A DNA stretch of 64,000 nt from positions 13,282 to 77,281 of the forward strand of contig CAYVUV010000370.1 of NCBI GenBank assembly GCA_964455095.1. The letters are read 5' to 3'. Shown piece by piece: positions 25,666-33,527 of this stretch. The translations under genes were made by a program, and so were the position numbers. Numbering within the stretch: the stretch's first letter is position 1; each line of letters starts with the position of its first letter. Origin of the DNA: CAYVUV01 sp964455095 (GTDB taxonomy: Bacteria; Desulfobacterota; Binatia; HRBIN30; CADEER01). The notes beneath the pieces were generated by a model. That model was not told where the DNA came from and did not search any database. It was given only the letters and a program-made list of their open reading frames with translations.

Positions 25666-26214
25666 TCACTCCGCTTGCGGTGCGGCCGCCTTCACCGCCT
25701 TCTCCAGCTCCCACAGCACCAGGGCGCCGGTGAGGACCACGCGTCCGCCGTCGCCGAGCTGCGCGTAGACGCCAGTGGCCGGCGGGTTGCGGATGCCGAG
25801 CCGGACGACGATCGGCGCGGCCGCGCCCCGGCGCAGCTCGATCAGGCCCTGCGGCGGATCGAGACCGAGATCGCGCAGCTCGTCGGGTGCCACTTCGAGA
25901 TGGAGGATCTCGGCCATCTCGAGCAGGTTGACGAGCAGATCGTCGAAGATCTCCGGTCTCGCCACGCCTTGCCACGTCGGGCCGTCGCGGCGCACCACGA
26001 CGTCGTCTTCGCCGCGGCGCAGATGGATGGCCTCGACCGTCGCCGGATCGAACGCGAGCAAGTGGTGCACTTCGTCGGCGGGCGAAACGGGCTTGGGCAA
26101 ATCGAGCAGCGCGCGCCAGGAGACCTCGGGGTGGCCGGCGCGGACGTCGTAGTATGCGATCCCGAGGGCGAGCAGCAACAGCGCGGCCAGCCCCACGGTG
26201 CTGCGCCACCCCAC
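25666..26214 (-). CDS. DUF4340 domain protein of the Gld-type ABC operon
   Basis: A 182-residue protein with one N-terminal TM helix ('VGLAALLLLALGIAYYDV') and an extracytoplasmic beta-rich domain ('VEAIHLRRGEDDVVVRRDG', 'LRDLGLDPPQGLIELRRG') of DUF4340 type. Most DUF4340 proteins are longer with two or more repeats; this one has about one. The GTG start is one base after the GldG-like stop. It is expected to work with the ABC exporter; function unknown. Confidence 0.72.
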   Translation of the reverse strand: MGWRSTVGLAALLLLALGIAYYDVRAGHPEVSWRALLDLPKPVSPADEVHHLLAFDPATVEAIHLRRGEDDVVVRRDGPTWQGVARPEIFDDLLVNLLEMAEILHLEVAPDELRDLGLDPPQGLIELRRGAAAPIVVRLGIRNPPATGVYAQLGDGGRVVLTGALVLWELEKAVKAAAPQAE

Positions 26215-26215
26215 C

Positions 26216-27658
26216 TCAGCGACCTCCGCGCTGCCGGCGCCGGTGCAGCGCGACGGCGGCGCCGATGAGCAGAAAGCCGAGCGGCTGTGCGACCGTGGTG
26301 ATCCAGAAGATCAGCCGCCCCTGATTCGCCGACAGCGAGATGGGCGAGATCGTGCCGCGCGGCATGCCCTTCTTGCGCACGGCAATCAGCTCCGGATCCT
26401 GCGACAACACGGCCACGGTGCTCATGAAGAAGTCCTTGTTGCCGAGCAGGTTGATGTAGAAATTGGTGGCGAAGTCGGAGTCGCCGATGGCGATGAGCTG
26501 GCCCGGCGGTGGTGTCGGCGGCTCATCCTCGTCTTCCGCCGGCGGGGTGGCAGGCGCCGCGCCCGGGCGCAGAAAGTTGACCAGCACCGCGACCGAGAGC
26601 GGTCCCGGCTGATCGACGTCGGGGCGGAACTGCACCTTCTCCTCCGGCGCGCTGCCGGCGTCGACCAGCGCCCAGCTCTCCGGGCTGGTGGTAGCGATCG
26701 AGAGCGCCTGGAGTCCGGCCGGCGGCTCCTCGACCGGGCGCACGGTGCGCGCCAACGACAGCACGGCCGGCGAGTCGAGGTTGTTGCCGTAGATCTCGGT
26801 GCGAAAGCGCATCACGTGCGGCATGAAGCTGTCGGCGCCGATGAATCGATTGCCCTCGTCGACGATCAGGTCGTGCCCCGCTTCGATGCCGGCGGCGGCG
26901 AGGAAGTCCAACACCGAGCGCGGGGCGTCGGGGTCGATCAGCATCAGGACGCGCCCGCCGTCGCGCAGGAAGCGCGTCAGCACGTCGCTCTCGCCCGGCA
27001 GCAGATCGTGTGACGGTCCGGCGAGCACCACCATCGCGCAGCGCTCCGGCACGCCCTCCATCGGGATGGTGCTGAGCGTCTCGATGCGAAAGTTCTCGCG
27101 CTCGAGGCTCTTCGAGACGTCGCTGTACCCCGCGCGCTCGTCGTTGCTCTGCGGGCTGCGCTCGCCGTGGCCGATGACGAAGCACAGCGTGCGGGTGCGG
27201 TGCTGTGACAGCGCCAGCAACGCATTGGCGATCTCGCTCTCGTCGATGCTGCGCAGCGGTATCAGGCGTTCGCCGACCTCGAGCACGCCGGTGTTGTAGC
27301 TGGAGATGCCGTAGCGCTTCGCCAACCCCGGCGAGCGATCGAGGTCGAGCAAGCGAAACTCGATCTGCGGCGCGGCGGCGCGGAACTGCTCGAGGAGATC
27401 GAGCATGTCGCGGCGCTGGTCGCCTTCCTGGCTGCTGTAGAAGGCGGTGATGCGCGCCGCGCCGTCGAAGGCGCCGGCGACTTGCACGGCCTGTGGCGAG
27501 AGCACGGACGACTGGTTCGGTGTCAGGTCGAAGCGCAGGTTGTGGCGCGCCGCCAGCACCTGCAGCACGGCGAACAGCGCCAGGGCCAGCAGCAGGTTGA
27601 GGGCCAGCTGCAGCGCGCCGCGCGTCGAGGGCGTGATCCAGGCCGATGGTGCCGCCAT
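26216..27658 (-). CDS. GldG-family ABC transporter auxiliary protein
   Basis: A 480-residue protein with N-terminal TM ('LALNLLLALALFAVLQVLA'), a large extracytoplasmic region with an ABC_transp_aux fold ('RFDLTPNQSSVLSPQ', 'CFVIGHGERSP', 'VLMLIDPDAPR') and a C-terminal TM followed by an Arg-rich tail. A proline/acidic spacer occurs near residue 395. In Bacteroidetes GldG belongs to the GldAFG complex; outside gliders, related operons are common and their cargo is unknown. One base separates it from the permease gene. Confidence 0.82.
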   Translation of the reverse strand: MAAPSAWITPSTRGALQLALNLLLALALFAVLQVLAARHNLRFDLTPNQSSVLSPQAVQVAGAFDGAARITAFYSSQEGDQRRDMLDLLEQFRAAAPQIEFRLLDLDRSPGLAKRYGISSYNTGVLEVGERLIPLRSIDESEIANALLALSQHRTRTLCFVIGHGERSPQSNDERAGYSDVSKSLERENFRIETLSTIPMEGVPERCAMVVLAGPSHDLLPGESDVLTRFLRDGGRVLMLIDPDAPRSVLDFLAAAGIEAGHDLIVDEGNRFIGADSFMPHVMRFRTEIYGNNLDSPAVLSLARTVRPVEEPPAGLQALSIATTSPESWALVDAGSAPEEKVQFRPDVDQPGPLSVAVLVNFLRPGAAPATPPAEDEDEPPTPPPGQLIAIGDSDFATNFYINLLGNKDFFMSTVAVLSQDPELIAVRKKGMPRGTISPISLSANQGRLIFWITTVAQPLGFLLIGAAVALHRRRQRGGR

Positions 27659-27659
27659 G

Positions 27660-28400
27660 TCAACGCACCCCGCGCCACTTGCGCGTGCCCAGCGACTGCC
27701 AGGTGAGAAAGAGAAACAGCGCGATGAAGCAGAGGAAGAAGATCACGCTGCGGGTATCGATTACGCCGCGGGCGAAGTTGTAGAAGTGATCGAACAGCGA
27801 CACCCCGAGCAGGATGCGCACCAGGTCCTGGCTGGCGACCTCCTCGTTCCAGGTCAGAAACCAGAAGAACACCAGGATGCCGTACGTGCCCATCGCGCTG
27901 ACGACCTGGTGCTCGGTGAGCGAGGAAATGAACATGCCGCAGGCGATGAACGCCGTGCCGAGCAACAGCATGCCGAGGTAGCCGGCGACCAGTGGGCCGA
28001 ATTCGAAGGCGTGGTACTGGTAGAACAGCACCGGGTTGATCGCCGTCGGCAGCAGCATGACGAGGAAGAAGATCAACGCCGCGAGAAACTTGCCGGCGAC
28101 GATCTCGCTGTCGCGCACCGGGTAGGTCCACAACAGCTCCAGCGTGCCGAGCCGCTGCTCCTCGGCGAACAGCCGCATGGTGACCAGCGGCAGCACGAGC
28201 ATGGCGACGAAGCGCATGTCGATGAAGACGAACTGCCACAGGCCGCTGGGCAGCGTGGAGCCGCCGAAGAGGATGAAGAAGATCAGGTCGCTGTAAAAGA
28301 AGTAGCCGCTCAAGACGAGGAACACGGCGAGCAGAATGTAGGCGGTGAACGAACCGAAGTAGGAGTGCAGATCGCGCCGGCAGATGACGAGTATCTTCAT
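27660..28400 (-). CDS. ABC-2 type permease (GldF-like)
   Basis: A 246-residue integral membrane protein with six helices. Typical features are the N-terminal amphipathic 'CRRDLHSYFGSFTAYILL', the loop 'RLFAEEQRLGTLELLWTYPV' (the ABC-2 'EE..GTLE' motif) and 'VAGKFLAALIFFLVML'. It pairs with the ATPase at 28397, whose stop overlaps this ATG. The complex would export or flip an unknown substrate. Confidence 0.88.
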   Translation of the reverse strand: MKILVICRRDLHSYFGSFTAYILLAVFLVLSGYFFYSDLIFFILFGGSTLPSGLWQFVFIDMRFVAMLVLPLVTMRLFAEEQRLGTLELLWTYPVRDSEIVAGKFLAALIFFLVMLLPTAINPVLFYQYHAFEFGPLVAGYLGMLLLGTAFIACGMFISSLTEHQVVSAMGTYGILVFFWFLTWNEEVASQDLVRILLGVSLFDHFYNFARGVIDTRSVIFFLCFIALFLFLTWQSLGTRKWRGVR

Positions 28401-29356
28401 CGCCGCGCCTCGGGGGCGGCCTCGGGCTCGGCGACCAGCGATAGGAAGATGTCCTCGAGCGACAGCGTCACCGGGCGCAGCTCGCGCAGCCCCCAGCCGC
28501 CGGCGGCGATCGCGGTGGCGATCGCTTCGCGCAGGTCGCGTTCCTTGGCCGTGGTCACCGTGACCGCCACGGCCCCGTCGGCCGTGTCGTCGCCGCGTTC
28601 CGCCGCCACCACGCCGGGCACCGCGCGCAACGCCGCCAGAATCTCGGGGGCCGGGCCGTTGACCTCGATGTGCACCTGGGCGCTGCGGCGCAGGTGGCGG
28701 TTGAGGTTGGCGGGCGTATCGACGGCGATGACGCGGCCCTTGTTGATGATGATGACGCGGTCGCATGTGGCCTCGACCTCGGAGAGGATGTGGGTCGAGA
28801 GGATGACCGTGCGCTCGCCGCGCAGACCGCGGATGAGGCTGCGCATCTCGGCCACCTGCTCGGGATCCAGGCCGGAGGTCGGTTCGTCGAGAATGAGCAC
28901 GCGCGGCGAGCCGACCAGCGCCTGCGCGATGCCGACGCGCTGCCGGAAGCCCTTCGACAGCGTGCCGATGAGGCGCTCGGCGACGCGTTCGATGCCGCAG
29001 CTGGCGATCGCCTGCGCCGCGGCGTGCCGGGCGGCGGCGTGGCCGAGGCCCTTCATCTCGCCGACGTAGCGCAGGTAATGGCCGACGTTCATGTCGAGAT
29101 AGAGCGACACGCGCTCGGGAAAGTAGCCGACCGCGGCGCGGGCGCGCAGCGGCTCGCGCACGACATCGTACCCGGCAATGGTGGCCTGGCCGTGGCTGGG
29201 CGGGAAGACGCCGGCGAGGATGCGCATGGTGGTGCTCTTGCCGGCACCGTTGGGGCCGAGGAAGCCGACGATCTCGCCGCGCCCGACGGTGAAGGTGACG
29301 TCCGAGATCGCGGTGTACGAGCCGAAATGTTTCGTGAGCGATTGCGCGGCGATCAT
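28397..29356 (-). CDS. ABC transporter ATP-binding protein (GldA-like)
   Basis: A 319-residue ATPase. Walker A is 'GPNGAGKST', the signature region 'LSKGFRQRVGIAQALVGSP', Walker B 'VLILDEPTSGLDP' and the H-loop 'ILSTHI'. The C-terminal ~90 residues form the extra domain common in ABC-2/CcmA-type exporters. It heads the operon ATPase-permease-GldG-DUF4340-DUF433-DUF5615 on the minus strand, all spaced by one to three bases or overlapping. Confidence 0.92.
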   Translation of the reverse strand: MIAAQSLTKHFGSYTAISDVTFTVGRGEIVGFLGPNGAGKSTTMRILAGVFPPSHGQATIAGYDVVREPLRARAAVGYFPERVSLYLDMNVGHYLRYVGEMKGLGHAAARHAAAQAIASCGIERVAERLIGTLSKGFRQRVGIAQALVGSPRVLILDEPTSGLDPEQVAEMRSLIRGLRGERTVILSTHILSEVEATCDRVIIINKGRVIAVDTPANLNRHLRRSAQVHIEVNGPAPEILAALRAVPGVVAAERGDDTADGAVAVTVTTAKERDLREAIATAIAAGGWGLRELRPVTLSLEDIFLSLVAEPEAAPEARR

Positions 29357-29402
29357 GCGAGGCGGGGGAGGTGTGGCGGATGCGCGCGCGCGTACCGCTG
29401 CT

Positions 29403-30257
29403 TCACGGCGTCGTCGACTTGGCCGTCTTGGCGCCGCCGATCCCCGGCAGCCGCGCGTTGGTCAGATTGGGATCGGCTTTGTAGTAGCCCTGCGCTTCCG
29501 GCATCCAGGAGCGGATGTTGTTCTGGCGCGTGCCGTAGCCGGGGTGGGTCGACAGCCATTCGGGGGGCGACCCGCCGCTGCCCTGCGCCTCCATGCGCTG
29601 CCAGAGGGCCAGGGCGCTGTTCGGGTCGTAGCCGGCCTTGGCCATGAGGATCATGCCGATGTGGTCGGCCTCGCTCTCCTGGCCGCGGCCGAACGGCATC
29701 AACACCCCGACCTGTGCGCCGAGACCGTACGCCTGCATGATTGCGTTGCGCGTCGCCGGGTCGTTGCCGGCAGTGGCGACCGACAGCCCGACGCCGACGA
29801 CTTGCGCCGCCATGCCCTGACTCATGCGTTCGGCACCGTGGCGCGCCAGGGCGTGGGCGACCTCGTGTCCCATCACCACCGCCAGCCCCGCTTCGTCTTG
29901 CGCGATGGGGAACAGGCCGGTGTAGACCGCCACTTTGCCCCCTGGCAGCGCAAACGCGTTGACCTCCTTCGGGTTGTCGATGACCGTGAACTCCCATTGA
30001 TAGTCCGGTTTGTCGGCTGCCGCTGCAATGCGGAGCCCGACGCGTCTGACAATGGCGTTGGTCTGCGGGTCGGTGAGGACTCTCTCCTTCTTCAAGACCT
30101 CCTGGTACGCGGCCATGCCCAGCTGTGTCTCCTCTGCCGCGCTCACCATGATCAACTGGCTGCGGTTCGTGTACGGTACCGTGGCGCAGCTGGCGACGGC
30201 GGCGATGGCGGCGAGGACGGCGAGGGCGGTGCGGCGGAGCGTGCGGGAGTTTGTCAT
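29403..30257 (-). CDS. M48-family metallopeptidase lipoprotein
   Basis: A 284-residue protein. The lipoprotein signal ends at 'VASC'. The zinc site is 'VMGHEVAHALARHGAERMS' (HExxH), with the third ligand Glu in 'GQESEADHIGM'. It resembles BepA/LoiP-like periplasmic M48 enzymes that degrade or assist outer-membrane proteins, but lacks a TPR domain. It is transcribed toward the ABC operon, 46 bases upstream of its first gene. Confidence 0.88.
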   Translation of the reverse strand: MTNSRTLRRTALAVLAAIAAVASCATVPYTNRSQLIMVSAAEETQLGMAAYQEVLKKERVLTDPQTNAIVRRVGLRIAAAADKPDYQWEFTVIDNPKEVNAFALPGGKVAVYTGLFPIAQDEAGLAVVMGHEVAHALARHGAERMSQGMAAQVVGVGLSVATAGNDPATRNAIMQAYGLGAQVGVLMPFGRGQESEADHIGMILMAKAGYDPNSALALWQRMEAQGSGGSPPEWLSTHPGYGTRQNNIRSWMPEAQGYYKADPNLTNARLPGIGGAKTAKSTTP

Positions 30258-30309
30258 TCACACATTGTATCGGCCAGTGAGAAAAGCGGAAGTACCGCGG
30301 CGCCACGCC

Positions 30310-31032
30310 TCATGACGCCTCGCGATGCATCTGCGGCGAGGGCGGCGTGTTGCGGTGCACCTGCACCGACAGCGCGATGTAGTACGCCGGGAAGAACAGG
30401 CTGACCAGCGCCAGCCAGCGCGACGGCGTCGGGAATTGCAGCAGGATCCAGAAGATCAGCACCGCCCACACGATGCCGAGGCCGATCAGGCGGCTGCGCG
30501 CGTGCGGAAAACGGCTGGGGTAGAGATAGCGGATCGGCACGAACACCAGGAGGCTGAGGACCAGCAAGGTGATGACGTTGAGCCACACCGGCCAACTCAG
30601 AATGAACAGATAGAACACGACGACGTTCCAGTACGACGGAAAGCCAGTGAAGAAGTGGTCGGCGGTCTTCGCCTGCGCGTGGCAGAAGCCGTAGGCGCTG
30701 GCGAGCAGCGGGCAGGCGGCGACCACCATGCCGGCCGAGCCGGCCGGCAACAGCTCGGCGTGGCGGGCGAGCGCGATCGGTACGACGACGTAGCTCAGAT
30801 AGTCGATGATATCGTCGAGCTTCGCGCCGTCGAAGTGCGGCAACACCTCCTTGACCCGGGCGCGCCGCGCCAGCGTGCCGTCGGTGCAGTCGAGGATGAA
30901 GGCGAGCGTCATCCACGCAAACGCCGCGCCGTAGGCGCCCCCGGCGATGGCATCGAGGGCGAGCAGGCAGACGACGGCGCCGCTGGCGGTGTAGAGGTGC
31001 ACGCCCCAGGCGGCCAGCGTGGTCGCGTTCAC
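30310..31032 (-). CDS. pcs: Phosphatidylcholine synthase-like CDP-alcohol phosphatidyltransferase
   Basis: A 240-residue protein with about eight helices. The catalytic motif appears as DGx2ARx12Gx3Dx3D (Asp51, Gly52, Ala55, Arg56, Gly69, Asp73, Asp77). The 12-residue spacer, instead of the usual eight, is as I recall it from bacterial phosphatidylcholine synthases; 'ARVKEVLPHFDGAKLDDIID' is likewise Pcs-like. Reaction: CDP-diacylglycerol plus choline to phosphatidylcholine at the inner membrane. GTG 31032 overlaps the stop of the VOC gene (GTGA). Choline-uptake genes were not seen nearby. Confidence 0.8.
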   Translation of the reverse strand: MNATTLAAWGVHLYTASGAVVCLLALDAIAGGAYGAAFAWMTLAFILDCTDGTLARRARVKEVLPHFDGAKLDDIIDYLSYVVVPIALARHAELLPAGSAGMVVAACPLLASAYGFCHAQAKTADHFFTGFPSYWNVVVFYLFILSWPVWLNVITLLVLSLLVFVPIRYLYPSRFPHARSRLIGLGIVWAVLIFWILLQFPTPSRWLALVSLFFPAYYIALSVQVHRNTPPSPQMHREAS

Positions 31033-31454
31033 GGCACACCCAGGGGGCTGATGTGGGGCTCGAAGAGGATCTGCACCGTGTTGCCGTCGGGGTCGGCAAT
31101 GTAGCAGGAGTGGCTGCCGTCGCGGTGCGCGCGCGCCTCGTTGACGATCCGCACCCCGCGCCCGCGCAGCGTCGCGGCGGCGGCGTAGACGGCGTCCGGC
31201 GTGGCGACGATGAAGCCGATGTGATCGAGCGCCTGTGCCGCGTCGGCGGCGCGCGGCGCCTGGGCGCGGTGCAGCGCCAGGTTGTCGGTGCCGCTGCTCA
31301 GGTACGCCGTGTCGGCATCCGGCTCCCACACCACGCGCATGCCGAAATGTCGGCAATAGAACGCCTTGGCCGCGCCGACGTCGCGAACGCGCAACGCCAC
31401 ATGGCGCAACCCGGTGGTCGCGATCGGCTCTTCGTTGGGGGCGGGCGCGGTCAT
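31029..31454 (-). CDS. VOC-superfamily protein
   Basis: A 141-residue glyoxalase/dioxygenase-fold protein: 'LRHVALRVRDVGAAKAFYCR' in unit one, 'LDHIGFIVATPDAVYAAAA' and 'SCYIADPDGNTVQILFEP' in unit two. Metal-ligand positions (His, His, Glu) are preserved. It is coupled by GTGA overlap to the phosphatidylcholine synthase gene; the functional link is unclear. Divergent from lptC. Confidence 0.83.
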   Translation of the reverse strand: MTAPAPNEEPIATTGLRHVALRVRDVGAAKAFYCRHFGMRVVWEPDADTAYLSSGTDNLALHRAQAPRAADAAQALDHIGFIVATPDAVYAAAATLRGRGVRIVNEARAHRDGSHSCYIADPDGNTVQILFEPHISPLGVP

Positions 31455-31599
31455 CGCGGCGCGGACGATACCAGGTCGCGCCGCGCGGATGAAGCCTCGC
31501 GGCGCGGCTGCGCCGCGCCCATTCCTTTACACCCCGTCAGACCGATGGTAGCTTTCGGCGCAGCCGCGAGTGGCGTTTCCCTCCCGACCCGATTTTCTC

Positions 31600-32172
31600 A
31601 TGAGAACGCGTGTTCGCCTCCTCGTCATCGCCGCCCTCGTGCTGTTGCTCGCGGCCGGTGGGGCCCTCCTCGGGCGCGAGCTGTGGCAGCGCAAGCAGGA
31701 CGACCTGCGCCAGCAGGTATTGGACCTGCTGCCCAACGTGGCGCAGCGCATTCAGAACTTCCACCGGGTCAAGATCGAGAACGGGCGCAAGGTGTGGGAA
31801 GTGTCGGCGATCGATGCGCAGTACTACGAGGAAGAGGAACTGGTGGTGGTCAAGCAGCCGGTGGTGTCGTTCTTCCTGCGCGATGGACGCACCGTCGCCT
31901 TGCGCGGCGACGAGGGCAAGGTGTTTCTCAGCCAACGCGACTTGCAAAAGGTCGAGCTGAACGGCGGCATCGACGTGCAGCTCGGCGACTACGCGGTGCG
32001 CACGGACTACGCCAGCTACGAGCGCGATCGCGACGTCATCATCGCCCCCGGCAAGGTCGAGATCACGGGCAAAGAGTTCTCGCTGAACGGCACCCGTCTC
32101 GAGGTCGAGGTGGGCAAGCAGCGCCTGACCCTCGCCCAGGACGTCGTGACGACGCTGCGGCCGCGCACATGA
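31600..32172 (+). CDS. lptC: LptC, LPS export periplasmic-bridge anchor protein
   Basis: A 190-residue protein. An N-terminal membrane anchor ('LLVIAALVLLLAAGGALLG') is followed by an OstA-like beta-jellyroll: 'RVKIENGRKVWEVSAIDAQY', 'VSFFLRDGRTVALRGDEGKV', 'DVQLGDYAVRTDYASYE'. It anchors the Lpt bridge at the inner membrane and passes LPS to LptA. First gene of the lpt-rpoN run. The ATG at 31600 lacks a clear Shine-Dalgarno; GTG 31570 is the alternative. An 8-bp-stem hairpin (31501-31519) lies upstream, between this gene and the divergent VOC gene. Confidence 0.88.
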   Translation: MRTRVRLLVIAALVLLLAAGGALLGRELWQRKQDDLRQQVLDLLPNVAQRIQNFHRVKIENGRKVWEVSAIDAQYYEEEELVVVKQPVVSFFLRDGRTVALRGDEGKVFLSQRDLQKVELNGGIDVQLGDYAVRTDYASYERDRDVIIAPGKVEITGKEFSLNGTRLEVEVGKQRLTLAQDVVTTLRPRT

Positions 32173-32186
32173 CCAGGAGACGCGTC

Positions 32187-32783
32187 ATGACGAGGCGTCC
32201 GTGGCTGGTCGGGCTCGGAGTGCTCGCACTCCTGTTGCCGCACGGGGTCGGCGCGCAGTCGGCCGCCGCCACGACGGCGCGACCGACCGGCGCGTCGGGC
32301 AAGGGCCCCGGCACCGAAGCGCTGCTGAAGAGCTTTTCGCTCGGCTCACAGGACGGCCCGGTGACGGTCACGGCCGACAAGCTCGAGTTCGACTACAAGA
32401 CCCGGATCCTCACCTACCACGGCAAGGTGAAGGTCACGCAGGCCGATCTCACCCTGCGCAGCGATCAGCTGCGCATCAAGATCGATCCCGACGCGCCCGA
32501 CCAGCTGCGCGAGGTCGTGGCGGAGGGGAAGGTGCGCATCGACAAGGGCGCGCGCAAGGCGAGCGGCGGCCGCGCCGTGTTTGACCAGGCGACGCGCACG
32601 GTGGTGCTCAGCGATCAGGCCACGCTGCGCGACGGCCCGAACGAGGTCGCCGGCGAGCGCGTCGTCGTCTATCTCGACGAGGAGCGCAGCGTCGTCGAGG
32701 GCGGTACGGCGCGCGTGCGGGCGGTGCTGTTTCCGCCCGGGTCCAAGACGCCGAGCGCAGCGGACGGCGACCATGGCGAGTGA
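32187..32783 (+). CDS. lptA: LptA, periplasmic LPS transport protein
   Basis: A 198-residue protein with signal peptide ('LGVLALLLPHGVGAQSA') and an OstA domain: 'PVTVTADKLEFDYKTRILTY', 'KVTQADLTLRSDQLRI', 'EVAGERVVVYLDEERSVVEG'. It forms the periplasmic filament between LptC and LptD. The ATG at 32187 is favoured by AGGAGA six bases upstream; ATG 32169 overlaps the lptC stop as ATGA and is a plausible alternative. The 3' end overlaps lptB by 11 bases. Confidence 0.88.
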   Translation: MTRRPWLVGLGVLALLLPHGVGAQSAAATTARPTGASGKGPGTEALLKSFSLGSQDGPVTVTADKLEFDYKTRILTYHGKVKVTQADLTLRSDQLRIKIDPDAPDQLREVVAEGKVRIDKGARKASGGRAVFDQATRTVVLSDQATLRDGPNEVAGERVVVYLDEERSVVEGGTARVRAVLFPPGSKTPSAADGDHGE

Positions 32784-33516
32784 CGGCAAGCCGGCGAGCC
32801 TGCTCAGCGCCGAGTCGATCGGCAAGCGGCTGGGCGGACGCGACATCCTCGGCGGCGTCTCGATCGAGGTGCGCGCCGGTGAGGTGGTCGGACTGCTCGG
32901 CCCCAACGGGGCGGGCAAGACGACGACGTTCTACGTCATGGTCGGCCTGATGCGGCCCGACAGCGGCCGCGTGGTGCTGAATGGGGTGGACGTCACCCGC
33001 GAGCCGATGTACCGCCGCGCCCGCCTCGGCATCAGCTATCTGCCTCAGGAGCCTTCGGTATTCCGCAAGCTCACGGTCGAGGAGAACATCCTCGCCATTC
33101 TCGAAACCCTGCCCCTCAGCCACGAGGAGCGCAGCGAGCGCCTGGCCAGCTTGCTCGAAGAGCTCAGCATCGCTCACCTGGCCAAGAACCGCGCTTACAC
33201 GCTCTCCGGCGGCGAGCGCCGCCGCGTCGAGATCACCCGCGCCCTGGTCACGTCGCCGAGCTTCATGCTGCTCGACGAGCCGTTCGCCGGCATCGATCCG
33301 ATCGCCGTGCTGGACATCCAGGCGATCATCGCCCAGCTGCAGCGGCGCGGCATCGGCGTGTTGATTACCGATCACAACGTGCGAGAAACGCTTGGAATCT
33401 GCGATCGAGCGTATATCCTCAACGCCGGAGTCATTCTGGAGGAGGGTCCGCCGGAGGTCATTGCCAACAGCCGGCAGGCGCGAGAGCTGTATTTGGGCGA
33501 GCGATTCAGCTTATAG
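32773..33516 (+). CDS. lptB: LptB, LPS export ABC ATPase
   Basis: A 247-residue ATPase. Walker A 'GPNGAGKTTTFY', Q-loop 'ISYLPQEPSVFRKLTVEENI', signature 'LSGGERRRVEITRALV', Walker B 'FMLLDEPFAGIDPIAV' and H-loop 'VLITDHNVRETLGICDRAYI' match LptB almost word for word. It powers LPS extraction by LptFG; lptF and lptG are not in the window. rpoN starts 11 bases downstream. Confidence 0.96.
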   Translation: MASDGKPASLLSAESIGKRLGGRDILGGVSIEVRAGEVVGLLGPNGAGKTTTFYVMVGLMRPDSGRVVLNGVDVTREPMYRRARLGISYLPQEPSVFRKLTVEENILAILETLPLSHEERSERLASLLEELSIAHLAKNRAYTLSGGERRRVEITRALVTSPSFMLLDEPFAGIDPIAVLDIQAIIAQLQRRGIGVLITDHNVRETLGICDRAYILNAGVILEEGPPEVIANSRQARELYLGERFSL

Positions 33517-33527
33517 TTGGTGGCGCG

